Shown: positions 35,734 through 46,672 of the stretch, in pieces
Layout: each line of letters opens with the position of its first letter
Numbering within the stretch: the first letter of the stretch is position 1
Source of the DNA: Apostichopus japonicus
Taxonomy: Eukaryota; Echinodermata; Holothuroidea; Aspidochirotida; Stichopodidae
Assembly (NCBI RefSeq): GCF_037975245.1
Contig: NC_092566.1
Span: forward strand, 5,022,001-5,086,000
Reading direction: 5' to 3'
DNA length: 64,000 bases
Program-made: the position numbers and the translations under genes
The notes under the pieces: model-generated
What the model was told of the DNA's origin: nothing
Seen by the model: the letters and a program-made list of their open reading frames with translations, nothing else
Databases searched by the model: none

Positions 35734-35759
35734 CTGTCACATGTGACAGCTGTCACATG
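35734..35759. promoter_or_regulatory. two overlapping perfect palindromes with E-boxes
   Basis: CTGTCACATGTGACAG (35,734-35,749) is a 16-bp perfect palindrome. It overlaps CATGTGACAGCTGTCACATG (35,740-35,759), a 20-bp perfect palindrome. Together they contain a TCACATGTGA core, the MITF/TFE type of bHLH-zip site, and a CAGCTG E-box. The site is about 2.2 kb upstream of the NFU1 start codon. Binding by any factor is inference. Confidence 0.4.
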
Positions 35760-36537
35760 CTTCAAAATGATTCTTTTTAAGTTTAATCATGTTTTGAAGC
35801 ATTAGAACCTAGCCCAGGTTTGTAGCCCTAACAGATTCTTTGTATCAGGCTTACACAGAATCTAATAATGTTACATTATTTAATAATGATAGCTCTCCTG
35901 AAAATCGGAAATCATAAAACTTTAACTGCCTGTTGATGGTTGTATTTCTCACATGCTGATTAAATTTCACAGCCAGTGTTTGGAATGCAACTAAAAATCG
36001 ACAATGCTGTTATAACTTTAGTTGTAGTTTTTAGCTTCCATTTGATGAAGCTCTCAAGCATTTTAACAGGCAGGTAACAGCAACACAGGATCTGTTAGAA
36101 TGAGGGGAAAAAAAAGGAATCTTCTATTGGGATATATTACGTCAAAACGATGTTAATGTTAGGCATCTGTTGCTTGGAATCTGTGTATATTCTGTAAATA
36201 AACACACTTACTGGGGCAAACTCCAGTTATTTTACACTTCATCCTATTTCTTTACACACGAGACTGAGAAATTACTGTCCTAAAATTCTTTGACCTTTGC
36301 CATGAAGTTTTGAATGTGAAATATATTTTGTCAAATAATTTCATTGATATTCCTAATATTTGGCTGCAATCTTTACAAAAATGGTTTAATTTTGTCCGTA
36401 GATGTGTTCGACTTTGCTGAATTTTTTCATCTTTTCTCACATTTTCTATAAACCAAATTTCAATATTATCTGATGTAAGGTCAACCGGTACTTAAGTTTA
36501 CAGGCCTGGATGGAATTTTGAAGGCCTCTCAGTATTT

Positions 36538-36640
36538 GGTGGTTCTGTTTTCAAGGATAATGGTCAAATGCCTCAGAGTTTAGAACACCTGATCTAGAAA
36601 CAAGTATTTTGTCCCAGATATAAATCCAATGCCAAAAATA
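36538..36640 (+). repeat. dispersed repeat, copy 2
   Basis: Diverged copy of the sequence at 19,547-19,650, same orientation. No terminal structure is visible; the family is unknown. Confidence 0.7.
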
Positions 36641-37727
36641 ATGAGAGATTTTCGATCTAATTACAGTCGGTAATCAACTTTACATTAGTAGTTATAAATA
36701 ATAACGGCTTATGCCCAAGCTACTTCTTCAAGTACTGTACCAAACATGTTAAATTGTATTGATTCAAGCGATGTTATACATTTGGGGATATTTCGGGGAC
36801 AGTACACTATATGCCCGACATTTCTGTGGACACATTTAATCTGCGGAACTGGGCACAGGATATCCAGGGACTGTTCATGGAAATCATGGACATATGGTCA
36901 CCTTACCAAAACTGTCCCTTCAGATATTATGATAATATGAGACTGACCGGATGAAGTGAAAGATATTCCTTTCCCTACTCTTTACTCTATTTATAAGGTA
37001 TTAGTACGTAACTATTTGATATTGCAGTTCAATATAATTTTGCTCTTTCTTCTGCTGACTCTTACATTCTTTTGAAGCTTGTATCTGTTTGTTTGACTGA
37101 AATTTGACTGAATAAACTGTGAAAAGTCATCTTGAAATATCATATCCTTGTATCATTTCTTAATTTTCATCAGTTTTAGTTACACTCGGTAGGGATTCAG
37201 ATGCTATTAACCTACCCCGAGTTGGACCAGGGTGGACATTGGGAAAATAACAATGGGAATATTAAAATAGTGACAAGTAGTGAAATATATGGAGCTGGTA
37301 TAAGTTGATTGATATTTTGGTTTCAATGGAAATCATAACCAGCTCTGATGGCTTTTTCATACCTAAGTGTGTAATGGCGCATTGCTAATAAACATTGTAC
37401 CCTAAGAATATAACTGGAATGTTGCCAGTGTCACTATCTGGATGGATCTCTAACTTTGTTTGAGGTTGCCCAGTTCCTCTTCTCTCTCCATTCTCCTTTC
37501 CTCCACCTATTCCTGTACCCCTTCTCTCTTCCCATTTTCCTTGTCCCCATTTTCTATTCTCCTGCATTTCCATGAACCATCCCTCCCCAATCCCATCATG
37601 TTTTCTGCTGCTGAAACTTTGCAGTTGTCTTATTTTTGACGACCCTATACTTGATCAGGGGTTAAGGCTGATACAAACTTTCCACACATGGACAATTTTT
37701 CCTTTTACTCCTAATCTTTCTCCCTAG

Positions 37728-37784
37728 CTCGTTGTTTGAGCCTTCGAGAAGTTAATGCCAAAATAGTCGACAGTCACAGCGGAG
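37728..37784 (+). other. possible NFU1 5' leader exon
   Basis: This 57-nt segment has a good acceptor (pyrimidine-rich tract ending CTCCCTAG) and a good donor (GTAAGC), and ends about 160 bp before the NFU1 start codon. It has no in-frame ATG linked to NFU1. It could be a leader exon or a pseudo-exon. Confidence 0.3.
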
Positions 37785-37941
37785 GTAAGCACATACGGCC
37801 CTCTAGTAGTAGTAGTAGCTTTTGACATTACCCTACTTTGTATCAGGCAAAACTGCGACAACAGACCTTAGCCGTATCGTAAATAACCGTATGTTATGTA
37901 ATTACGCAGCAACTTACGCACAGTGAAGGAAGAAAAGAAAC

Positions 37942-40900
37942 ATGGCATCAAGCATCAGACAAAGTGCGCGTTTTGCAGGCAAGGTGGCCCGAAATTTTCT
38001 TAGAGAGAGGTAGGGGTACCCATTGGAATTGTAGTAAAATTGATTTAAGTAATGTGGGAATTATGAAATTCACAGAACTGACGCAATACTTGTGATTGAC
38101 CCACAGTAGGCCTTCGTTTTAAGTGTGGGTACCAGATCTGCGACATTCAATATGCATAGCCTACAATAAACAAAAAATGTCCAAAACGCAATGGAAGATA
38201 TTGATAAGAATTTACCATAACCGACTTTGATATCAATGAAACCATGAAATTCCCAAAGAAATAATTTTTGTGAAGGTTCGCACCGTTTTATAATTTATAG
38301 CACCGTTTACTCTCATGAGTAATGCATTAGAAATTCTTGTGCATGGCATCTATCCTTAAAGGCTTAATCATAATGTTAGAACAAATATAGTAAGGTGAAG
38401 TTAGGGCATATCATGAGGATGGTATTCCTGGATCATTTGAACAAGTGTCAGATAATTTAAGTTACATAAAGCTAATGTAAAATAAGACTCTAAGACAAGA
38501 ATTGTGTTAGTAGTCTTAGTTAAGTTATGTTGGTCTTGCTCTCCAACTTCATTAAAAGAGTTTCTGCTCACTGTTTGAAAGATTTTGTATATATTTGACT
38601 TCTATAAATACATGTGATAGGGGAATTCCACTTGTCAGTGCAACCACCATTATTGTATCTCCTATTGTATTTCTCTCCCCTTATCAGGTCTTCTTATCCA
38701 AGACCTACACCACAGCTTGTACAATGGAAATGTTCATCAGCAGTTTTAAATAAACAGAGCCAGTCACTTCTTCAACACCATAGCCAGCACAGAAACATGA
38801 CAGGTACAGTATCTACCTCCAGCTTATAGCCAGAGATACATTTTCTTTTTGAGGTGGGAAGGAGGCACATAGCTTGTCGGATGTCTGTCTTGGGGATGAG
38901 TGTAAGGGAAGGATATCCCCATCCCTTTTAAACATTTTTTGCACAATGATGCTGTAATTTACATCTTATTAACTACTTTTTGGTGGTACAAGTTCCCAGG
39001 TTCTTTTTCTGAAGTGAGGGAGAGAGCATCTAGATATGTCCCTGCAGTTGCACTGATGAAAGTATCTAGTCATCTGCTCAAAAATATTAGCACATTGAAA
39101 AAGAGAAATAAATAATGAACTGATACTTCTGTGGATGGCTTTTTATAGCCATTAAAACTATGTTAGGTCTTATCTCCTGCTTCTGTACCTAATGTGTGTC
39201 TTCTTCTGTTAATGAATAAAAACATTTTTTTCCTGAAAACACATTTCTACGATATTGACATAATTGCTTGTAAAGGAGACTATATGGCCATTATATCTCT
39301 TCTAAACATTGATACTCTAATATGACAGTTTTTTTCAAATTATTGACAGATCTGATAGCTAGTTTGCCTGAAAAAGACTCAGTTTGCCCAAAAAGGCAAA
39401 CTTTGATTTAATAATAATAATAATATGTGTAATAATATTTCTTTACTTTCTGCTTGATACTTAGCAAGGACAATGTTCATCCAAACACAGGACACCCCGA
39501 ACCCAAACAGCTTGAAGTTCATGCCAGGCGTGGATGTCTTGGGAAACAGCACAATGGACTTCCCCACTTCAAGAAGTGCACATGGATCACCTCTAGCAAG
39601 GTACTGGCCATTATAAGATACTGCTGGAAAACCAGATTTCAGTCATGCTTGTCATATATCATGGAGGGGGTTGGGAAGGGGGGGGGGGGGAAGAAATGGG
39701 TGGGAGAGATAAGGAGAGGGTAAGATGGAAAAATGGGAAATTGTCAAGAATTTGTTGGCTCCTCCTGTACTGAGGTTTTCTTGTAGTCATTTTTTCCCAC
39801 TGAAGGTGAACTCAAAACTTTCTGAAGTAACTCGCCTGAACAAGTTATTTATTTCTCGTTTGCATTTTTTGACAGAAATTTGTTCAGGGTAGATGGCGTT
39901 CAGGCAGTTTTCTTTGGTCCGAACTTTATCACAGTGACGAAAACAGACGATGACACGATAGAGTGGCAAGTACTGAAAGCAGAGATCTATGCTGTTATTA
40001 TGGACTTCTTTGCCAGTGGTCTACCTATTCTAACCGAGGAGAAACCGCCCGGAGATACGGGTAATTTCATCTGTCACAGATTATGAATGAAATTGAAAGA
40101 ACATCACAATAAAAGTGTCTAAGAGTATTCATACTTTCCTGCTAGATATAATATAATGTTATCAAGTACAGGGCATATATACTGTGAGCTTTATAAAATG
40201 CTATCTGTATCATAAAGTTTTGAAATATATATGCAAAGAAATTTAGGAATACCAAATCTGTTATTTAAAGTTTATATGCATTTCATTTGTGTGATTATTT
40301 TTCTACTTTTCATAGCATTTATCTTTGGGATAAAAAGATATATGTTATGTCCCTAGCATCTTCACAGATTCAATTAAATTGGGAAGATGACCCCCCCCCC
40401 CCACCCAGTTCACCTCACCTTGTTGTTAAAACTGTTTTAACAATTGCATTTCCTTCTTTTTTAGAAATACTTGAGGAAGATGATGACACTGTAGCTTTGA
40501 TCAAAGAGCTCTTGGACACCAGGATACGCCCTACAGTGCAGGAAGATGGAGGAGATATTGTATATATGGTACTCAATATAGTTTTGATTCTTTTTTTAAA
40601 ATTTCTTCTCAAGGTTTCTCTCAACCTGATGAATAGAAAACATGCCTTCTATTAGTAAAGATATTCAAGCGTAATTTTTATTCATGATTAATTTTGTTCA
40701 TTTTGTAAATATGTTTTTTTTTTTTTAGATTATAAATGTGTTTCTGCATTCGGTCCCTCTACAACTGTGTGAGGAATATTAAGAGAGTGCTTTCTTTGTA
40801 TTTACTGTTTGCTTGCTGAACTTATTGCCATCAAATAGAGCAGAGAGACATGTATAGTGTCTAATACAACATTGCATAGTTCTTCTGTGTTCATTATTAG

Positions 40901-42558
40901 GTGATGTATGCTCTGTGAACATAAAGGCAACAAATATAACAAAATTCGTTGAAGCAATAATAATAATAATAATAATCAGCAGTTATTTTTACGACGCTTA
41001 AGCGACCACAAATGTGGGAGAAACCCGCAAGGGCTTATGGATTACAACTTACACAACGGGTGGCTTCCAGTTCAACATTTTAACTCAAATTTGGAATCTT
41101 TTCAATTTAGAAAGTCATTTCAGATGGGAAAACGATAGATTGCTCTTCAATTTAAATTTCTGAAACCATTGTTAACAAAATTCATAAGATATCAGCACTG
41201 TAAACATAGCAAAATTGTACTTTTTTTCAGGGTTTTGAAGATGGTATCGTCAAATTGAAGATGCAAGGAGCCTGTACAAGCTGTCCCAGCTCAATCGTCA
41301 CCTTAAAGAATGGAGTTCAGAATATGATGCAGTTTTACATCCCAGAAGTTCTTGGAGTTGAGCAGGTCTGTGTAACTAAGGTTTGGTTCAGTGAGAGGCA
41401 TTAGTGAATTGGGGTGGGGGAAGGTATAGGGGTGGTTATGAAATTTCCTTAATTGCTGTGTTAAAATTTTTTATTGACATGGCCATTGGAGGTCAGGTTT
41501 TCCGATAGAAATCCAACATTTTGAATATTGTTAACTGTTTTGTTGCTCACCTTAAGAACCATCCAACTATATGTGTATCTCTTGCAAGCCTTGTTAAAAT
41601 ATCCTTTACTGTTTATTCTGCTAAGGCTGCCAAGCCATATTTTTTTAGTAGTATTCAGGATTTAATTTTGAATGGTATTGTACTTTTATTTTATATAAAT
41701 ATCTAAAATAATATTTCCAGTTAGGTTTGTTTAATCAACTCCATTAATAGGTCTTAATTTGTGGCAAACTTGAGAATTGCCCCTGTAGAATAATGTTGTC
41801 TCCTCTGGTCTTTTTTATTTATTTATTTTTGATTTTGACCTCTTTGTAAGATATGTTGCTGGTTGCAATGCCTCATATAAATTTCCCTTCTTTGAGACAT
41901 CAATGTGATGTATGCTTCTTGGTGTGATTCTTAAAGCTGAGTAAACCATTAAAATGTTACCTGAACCTCTTTTAAGACTTCCTGCATAGACTGAAAGGAT
42001 AAAAGCCAGTTGATTTAAAGTTCCAAACCTTGTTAGATGATCTCAGAAACCATTTTCTTGGTTGTAGATCAAATCTAAAGCGACTTACCTTTGAGCAGAA
42101 AACATACTGTAAATCGGTTTTGAGGCAAATCCTTAATTATAGAGCACGATAGTTTTGTTGGGTAGAAGAATAGTAATTTCTATCATGACATTGCCTCTTC
42201 TAAATCTATGTCTTCTCAGGAATGTTTTTTTTTGCCCTTTGAGATATGAGACTGTTGCAGCACTTTGTTTTCTAATTCACATCTTTACACAAATTCAGAA
42301 TATTTTACCTCAACTTCACCCATATGACTGTTAAACTGTCGTAAAGAATTGAATATCTACAACACAATTTAGGTGTAATTTCCATTGGTTGACAGACTTA
42401 TTGATTCATTGATCTATTGACTCAATTGTCTGGTGTGATTGATAGATGTATTGACTGATTCATTGATACATTCACAGATTGAAGATGAAGCCGATTCATT
42501 ACAGCAAGAGGAATTCGAGAAAGTGGAAGCCTCGATAAACGCAGAGCCCGACAAGTAA
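37942..42558 (+). CDS. NFU1: NFU1 iron-sulfur cluster carrier, complete (7 coding exons)
   Basis: NFU1 delivers [4Fe-4S] clusters to mitochondrial targets such as lipoyl synthase and respiratory complexes. Coding exons: 37942-38009, 38688-38803, 39465-39600, 39876-40060, 40465-40568, 41231-41365, 42478-42558; all GT-AG, phases consistent, 274 residues (human about 254). The N-terminus [19 protein letters not shown] is an Arg-rich, acid-free mitochondrial presequence. The NFU N-terminal domain runs from [19 protein letters not shown] through STMDFPT and [12 protein letters not shown] to [13 protein letters not shown]-type sequence (here [15 protein letters not shown]). After an acidic EEDDDT linker comes the C-terminal NifU domain: [33 protein letters not shown], and the cluster-binding Cys218-x-x-Cys221 in [13 protein letters not shown]. 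The tail, [17 protein letters not shown], is longer and more acidic than in human. Confidence 0.96.
40956..41148 (-). mobile_element. tRNA-derived SINE, head missing
   Basis: Second copy of the SINE seen at 22,012-22,305, in NFU1 intron 5. It keeps the body and a clean (ATT)n tail (40,956-40,976) but ends at about 41,148, before the tRNA-like head. This is the 5' truncation expected for incomplete reverse transcription. Orientation is opposite to NFU1. Confidence 0.78.
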
Positions 42559-43209
42559 ATCGGAAGTTGCAGTCTGCATGTATCAGGAAAGACATGAGTC
42601 TGCATCAATGAGACTATCAAATATCATGATACACATGCTAAGAGATATTCGAAACAGGTTCCACAATGAAGGATAGGTAGTCCTAACTCCAATGTACCAA
42701 AAGAGAGAAGGAAAATGCATGCACGTATCCATGGGTAATATCTGTATTGTGCCTGTTCACCCTATATGCAGTGTATATTTGTATTCTATTTGGTTGGTGT
42801 TATGTTACGTATATCAAAAGAAAAATAATTTATGGATCATCTATCTTGGGGATATGGTTGTCTGGTGTTAATGGAGAGTAACTCAAGTTAAGGTTCATTG
42901 TTTTAAAGCAGTGATTTGGAGGTGATGTTTAAAAGTAAACAAAGTATTTAAGAACTAGCTGTGGAGAAAGGGGATGAAGTCATTCCAACACATAGTAAGG
43001 TGATAGATAGTGTTGTGTATTGAGTTTGGCTAGAGTAAGAGAAATGTTTTGAAATTGGTAGTCACCATCTATAATGGGTAGCTCAGTTCACCACCTTTTC
43101 AGTTTCTAACATTTTGAAGTTTGTTAAAGATGACTTTTATCCATTGCAGGGATTATTGAATGGTGTAAACATTTGATATGCTTCTCTTCTTATTACTTTC
43201 TAACTTTAG

Positions 43210-43215
43210 AAATAA
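43210..43215 (+). terminator. possible NFU1 poly(A) signal
   Basis: AATAAA about 650 nt downstream of the NFU1 stop codon. It is a plausible 3' UTR end, but other hexamers occur further on (for example near 44,295). Confidence 0.35.
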
Positions 43216-43792
43216 AGACAGATCAAAGTTGCAACACTAAAAGTTGTGCTTGTCAATGTTTGAAAATTAGCTGTTCTATGTTCTGATAATTCCAGAGACT
43301 TCTGCAAAGTGCATTACCTATCCCATCTCAATGTCTTTTTGTCAAATTTACTCCTTTAAAAAAAAAATTGATGGGACAAGAGGAGCTACCATTAACAGCA
43401 AATTTGGATCAAAAACTTTGACTTTTGTCGTAAAGTTGAGATGTGTCTGCTCGGGCTCCTTACCGTTAACTTAACTGGGAAACTTTTAAAAGACATTTAA
43501 AATAAAAACTAGAATAGGCTGTAAAGGAGTGACCCCGGGGCATAATAGTTTAGAGTTGTCAACTGGGCTACCCACTCCAAAAGTTGAGTGCAAATTTAAA
43601 CTTTTAAATAACAGGAAATCCTTCACAAACTTATTTGAGTCACACCACCTTTGAAATTTAGTTATGTGTCATTGGGTTCATGTATCAATACTGTTGCAAG
43701 ATGTATAGAACCTGAATCATCCCTGCTTGAGGGAATCCTCCTCCCCCGCACCATCTCCCCCTCCTCCCCATCATCTCCCCCTTCCCCCCATC

Positions 43793-44141
43793 CAGTGGCG
43801 GAGCTATGGATATTGGTCAGGAGGGGCGAGAATAGTCTGTAGGGGCGCTTTCGACACTATCTAAGCGGAGCGCCACCACAGGTTGGCGTGGAGCGTACAG
43901 AAATTTTTTGAGTAAAGATACTCCCTAGATCGCCGGAAATGACCCTTTCCAGGCCTTGCTTATTTGCAGATAAACAAAGAATAAATAGGTGTCATCGCCA
44001 ACAAAATGTGACCAATGTCAATAGGTAGATTAGAGCGCAATAAAAAAGTCAATAATTGTGAATAAGTAAAAAGTGGTAAAAAGCTGAAAAGGGCGCCAGC
44101 AGTCCATTTGAGTCCGTCAGGGGGGGGGGCATCCGCCCCTG
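43793..44141 (+). mobile_element. hAT-like MITE, 349 bp, 8-bp TSD
   Basis: The element starts CAGTGGCGGAGCTATGG and ends with the reverse complement of CAGGGGCGGATGCCCC, so the terminal inverted repeats match CAGNGGCGGA. CCCCCATC flanks both sides exactly (43,785-43,792 and 44,142-44,149). An 8-bp duplication with CAG-type ends fits the hAT superfamily. It is AT-rich inside with no transposase. It is homologous, in opposite orientation, to 62,575-62,965. Confidence 0.85.
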
Positions 44142-46672
44142 CCCCCATCATCTCCCCTCCCCAATCCTTTATTTGTTGGAACAGGTACCTGATGTCACTG
44201 ACCTGTTTTGATGTATGGTCAGGCTAGGATACAGGGAAATGTATTGAGAGTATATTATGTACATAAAGAAAGCAAACTCAAAAAGAAAGAGACAATAAAA
44301 ATTGATATCAAGTGATAAATCTCTTCATTGTTTTCATTTGACATTTTTAAACTTTTGGGAATGAGAGCTCCAAATTTCAATAAAGATCCACTTTTTGATG
44401 TACATAGTAAAGAATTGCAATGTTAAAATATTACATTAGAAATTTCATATTTATCTGACAGACATTACCCTAACAGTAAGGAAGTTTCTGTGTTACATGA
44501 TAAAGCCTATATAGACAGATAGAGATAAATTGTTCTAAAATAATTGTTCATTTGTGAAACATTTCATGTAAAAAATATCAAGTAATATGTATTTACGAAT
44601 AAATCTTTCTTTTTTATCTCTGGACCATTTTGTCAACCCTATAGACATTACAAGGTAATCCATATTGGACATAGAAATAATGTCACAAATCTAAAACTAT
44701 TTACACATAGTCATATAAAGTACTCCTTTCTTTATTCCCCAATTCCTATACAAAATGTTGACTTGATCAATATGTACACACAATATGAGACATCATACTT
44801 AATTACAAACACTATCTACAGGACGTCAAATGAATTCATAATCTTTTAATTTTCTATAAAGGTTGTCTTGAGGCAGACTTGATCTGTTATAGGCCAAGTT
44901 AAAAGAACCAATTGAGTGCTACAAATCTTTCTACAGCTGTTCTGGTTTCAAGATGTTTATCTTTAAAATATGCTACATCTCTGGAGTACCTCTTTCAAGG
45001 CTAAATTTGATGATGATTACCCAGCTTCTCTGTGCAGGTCAAAATAATCATGTTAATCCATTGTTTGGTAAATTATATACTAAACCAAGACTGTATGTTC
45101 TTTTAACTTTTGGATGGCATTCGATACCATCTTCCCTGAAAAAGTTTGTCACACAGTGTAAGCAGGTCGTTTGAGGCCATAAATAATAATGTGTTTAACA
45201 TCAACTTTTGTGGTGCAACTGAAGAACTGACCCAATGGTCTCTGTGTTAGTTTATTGTGTTAATTCCAAAATTTAAATTAATCTACCAACTTCATCTTAA
45301 TCTTTACTGCCAGGATTTGGGGCTATGTTGTCTTCTGAAGCTCTGAATCACTTTGGCCTGGGCCAGACGGTGCGATGACTGGTTTCTCAATTACCCTAAT
45401 CACTTTCGGACCGTAAAAATATTTTCCCCAAATCTGATATGCAAATTAGTCTAGCCAGTTCCTACGAGAAGTGTTGATCTTTGTGTTTACGGAATATTAA
45501 TATTTCAGAAAAAGCAAGCAAATATTCTTAAAAATAATGAGAACTGATGCAATAAAACAAGTGTAGGGCTTGTGTTAGACTGCCAGAACATATGTAGTTT
45601 ACTGTAAAATTTAAATAATAGACTCCTATTTGCCACATGTTAAAGCAAATCTAAACCAAAAATATATATATGTATTGATTATATATATTAAAAAGACAGA
45701 AATCAAATAAATGTAAGGACTTTTATAATTTTCAAAAGGTTCGAGATACACCTAGAATGCAGCATAAACGATTAAGTACAAGACTTGGCAATTTGCCTGT
45801 ACTTTGGTGAAGTAATTGTTTACCTTTGCTTGTAAATATAAGCTCCTGAAACAACATTATATCAAGTCCTACATGTAAGGTCCCTTAACACTTCACCCAC
45901 TCACCTTCCCCCCCCCCCCCTCCCCTTTCCCAAAGCTCCCCTAAAAACATTTTTTTCCAGTATTTCTTACATCAAGACTGAAACACATCTACATCTCGAC
46001 ATCAAACCCAAATCTCTGATGAAGTGATACAAATGAAACTCACATCAAACTAAGCATATGCTTTTTCATTTGTTATCCAAGAAACTGGAAACTTATTTTA
46101 CTGGGAATACCATCTTCTTGAATATGAAACCTTCAAAGATATGTTTCACTTGAAAGAAACAATCTTTGGATTACTGAGTAAGACTTTCTAAATATATGAC
46201 AATAACTTCCAAGTGTCTTGCAAGTTTGTGGCTCTTTCTTAATTGAGCCACATTTGAAACCATCAAAATCATAGGGAGGGAAAAACACACACATACACAT
46301 ACATAAAAAAAAATTGATAAAAAAACAACATGAAGGAGCACTTTACTAAAATTGCACATACATTCTTAAAAAATAACCCTCTTAATATGATGAGTGGGGT
46401 ATGGGTAGGGGGGCATACAGGGTTGTGATGCAGTCGTGTGTGGTATCAAAGTAAGAGTTGAGTGCTACCCTACACCATCCTGAGAGTTAGAAGTGCCCAT
46501 CCCCAATCTGACAATAAGTATGATCATTGTTTGTCTGTCTGACCATAAATTTGTTTGTTAAGTTCTCTCACAATAGCTTTAATTTTGTTTCAATTTCTAC
46601 TAATGAACAAGTGGGTCGATTGATTGATTAATTGATATAATTGATAATATCCTTCTATGTGTCATGATTGGT

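Larger units (their letters stand above)
34135..37941. other. intergenic region between PPM1K and NFU1
   Basis: No clear gene. It includes the PPM1K 3' UTR, a possible orphan minus-strand exon (34,842-34,923), overlapping E-box palindromes (35,734-35,759), the second copy of a dispersed repeat (36,538-36,640) and a possible NFU1 leader exon (37,728-37,784). Confidence 0.5.
42559..46672. other. convergent intergenic region between NFU1 and PTPN13
   Basis: Both genes end toward this region, so it should hold two 3' UTRs. A plus-strand AATAAA at 43,210 is a candidate NFU1 poly(A) signal. A hAT-like MITE sits at 43,793-44,141. A C-run is at about 45,908-45,920. No ORF resembles a gene. Confidence 0.55.
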
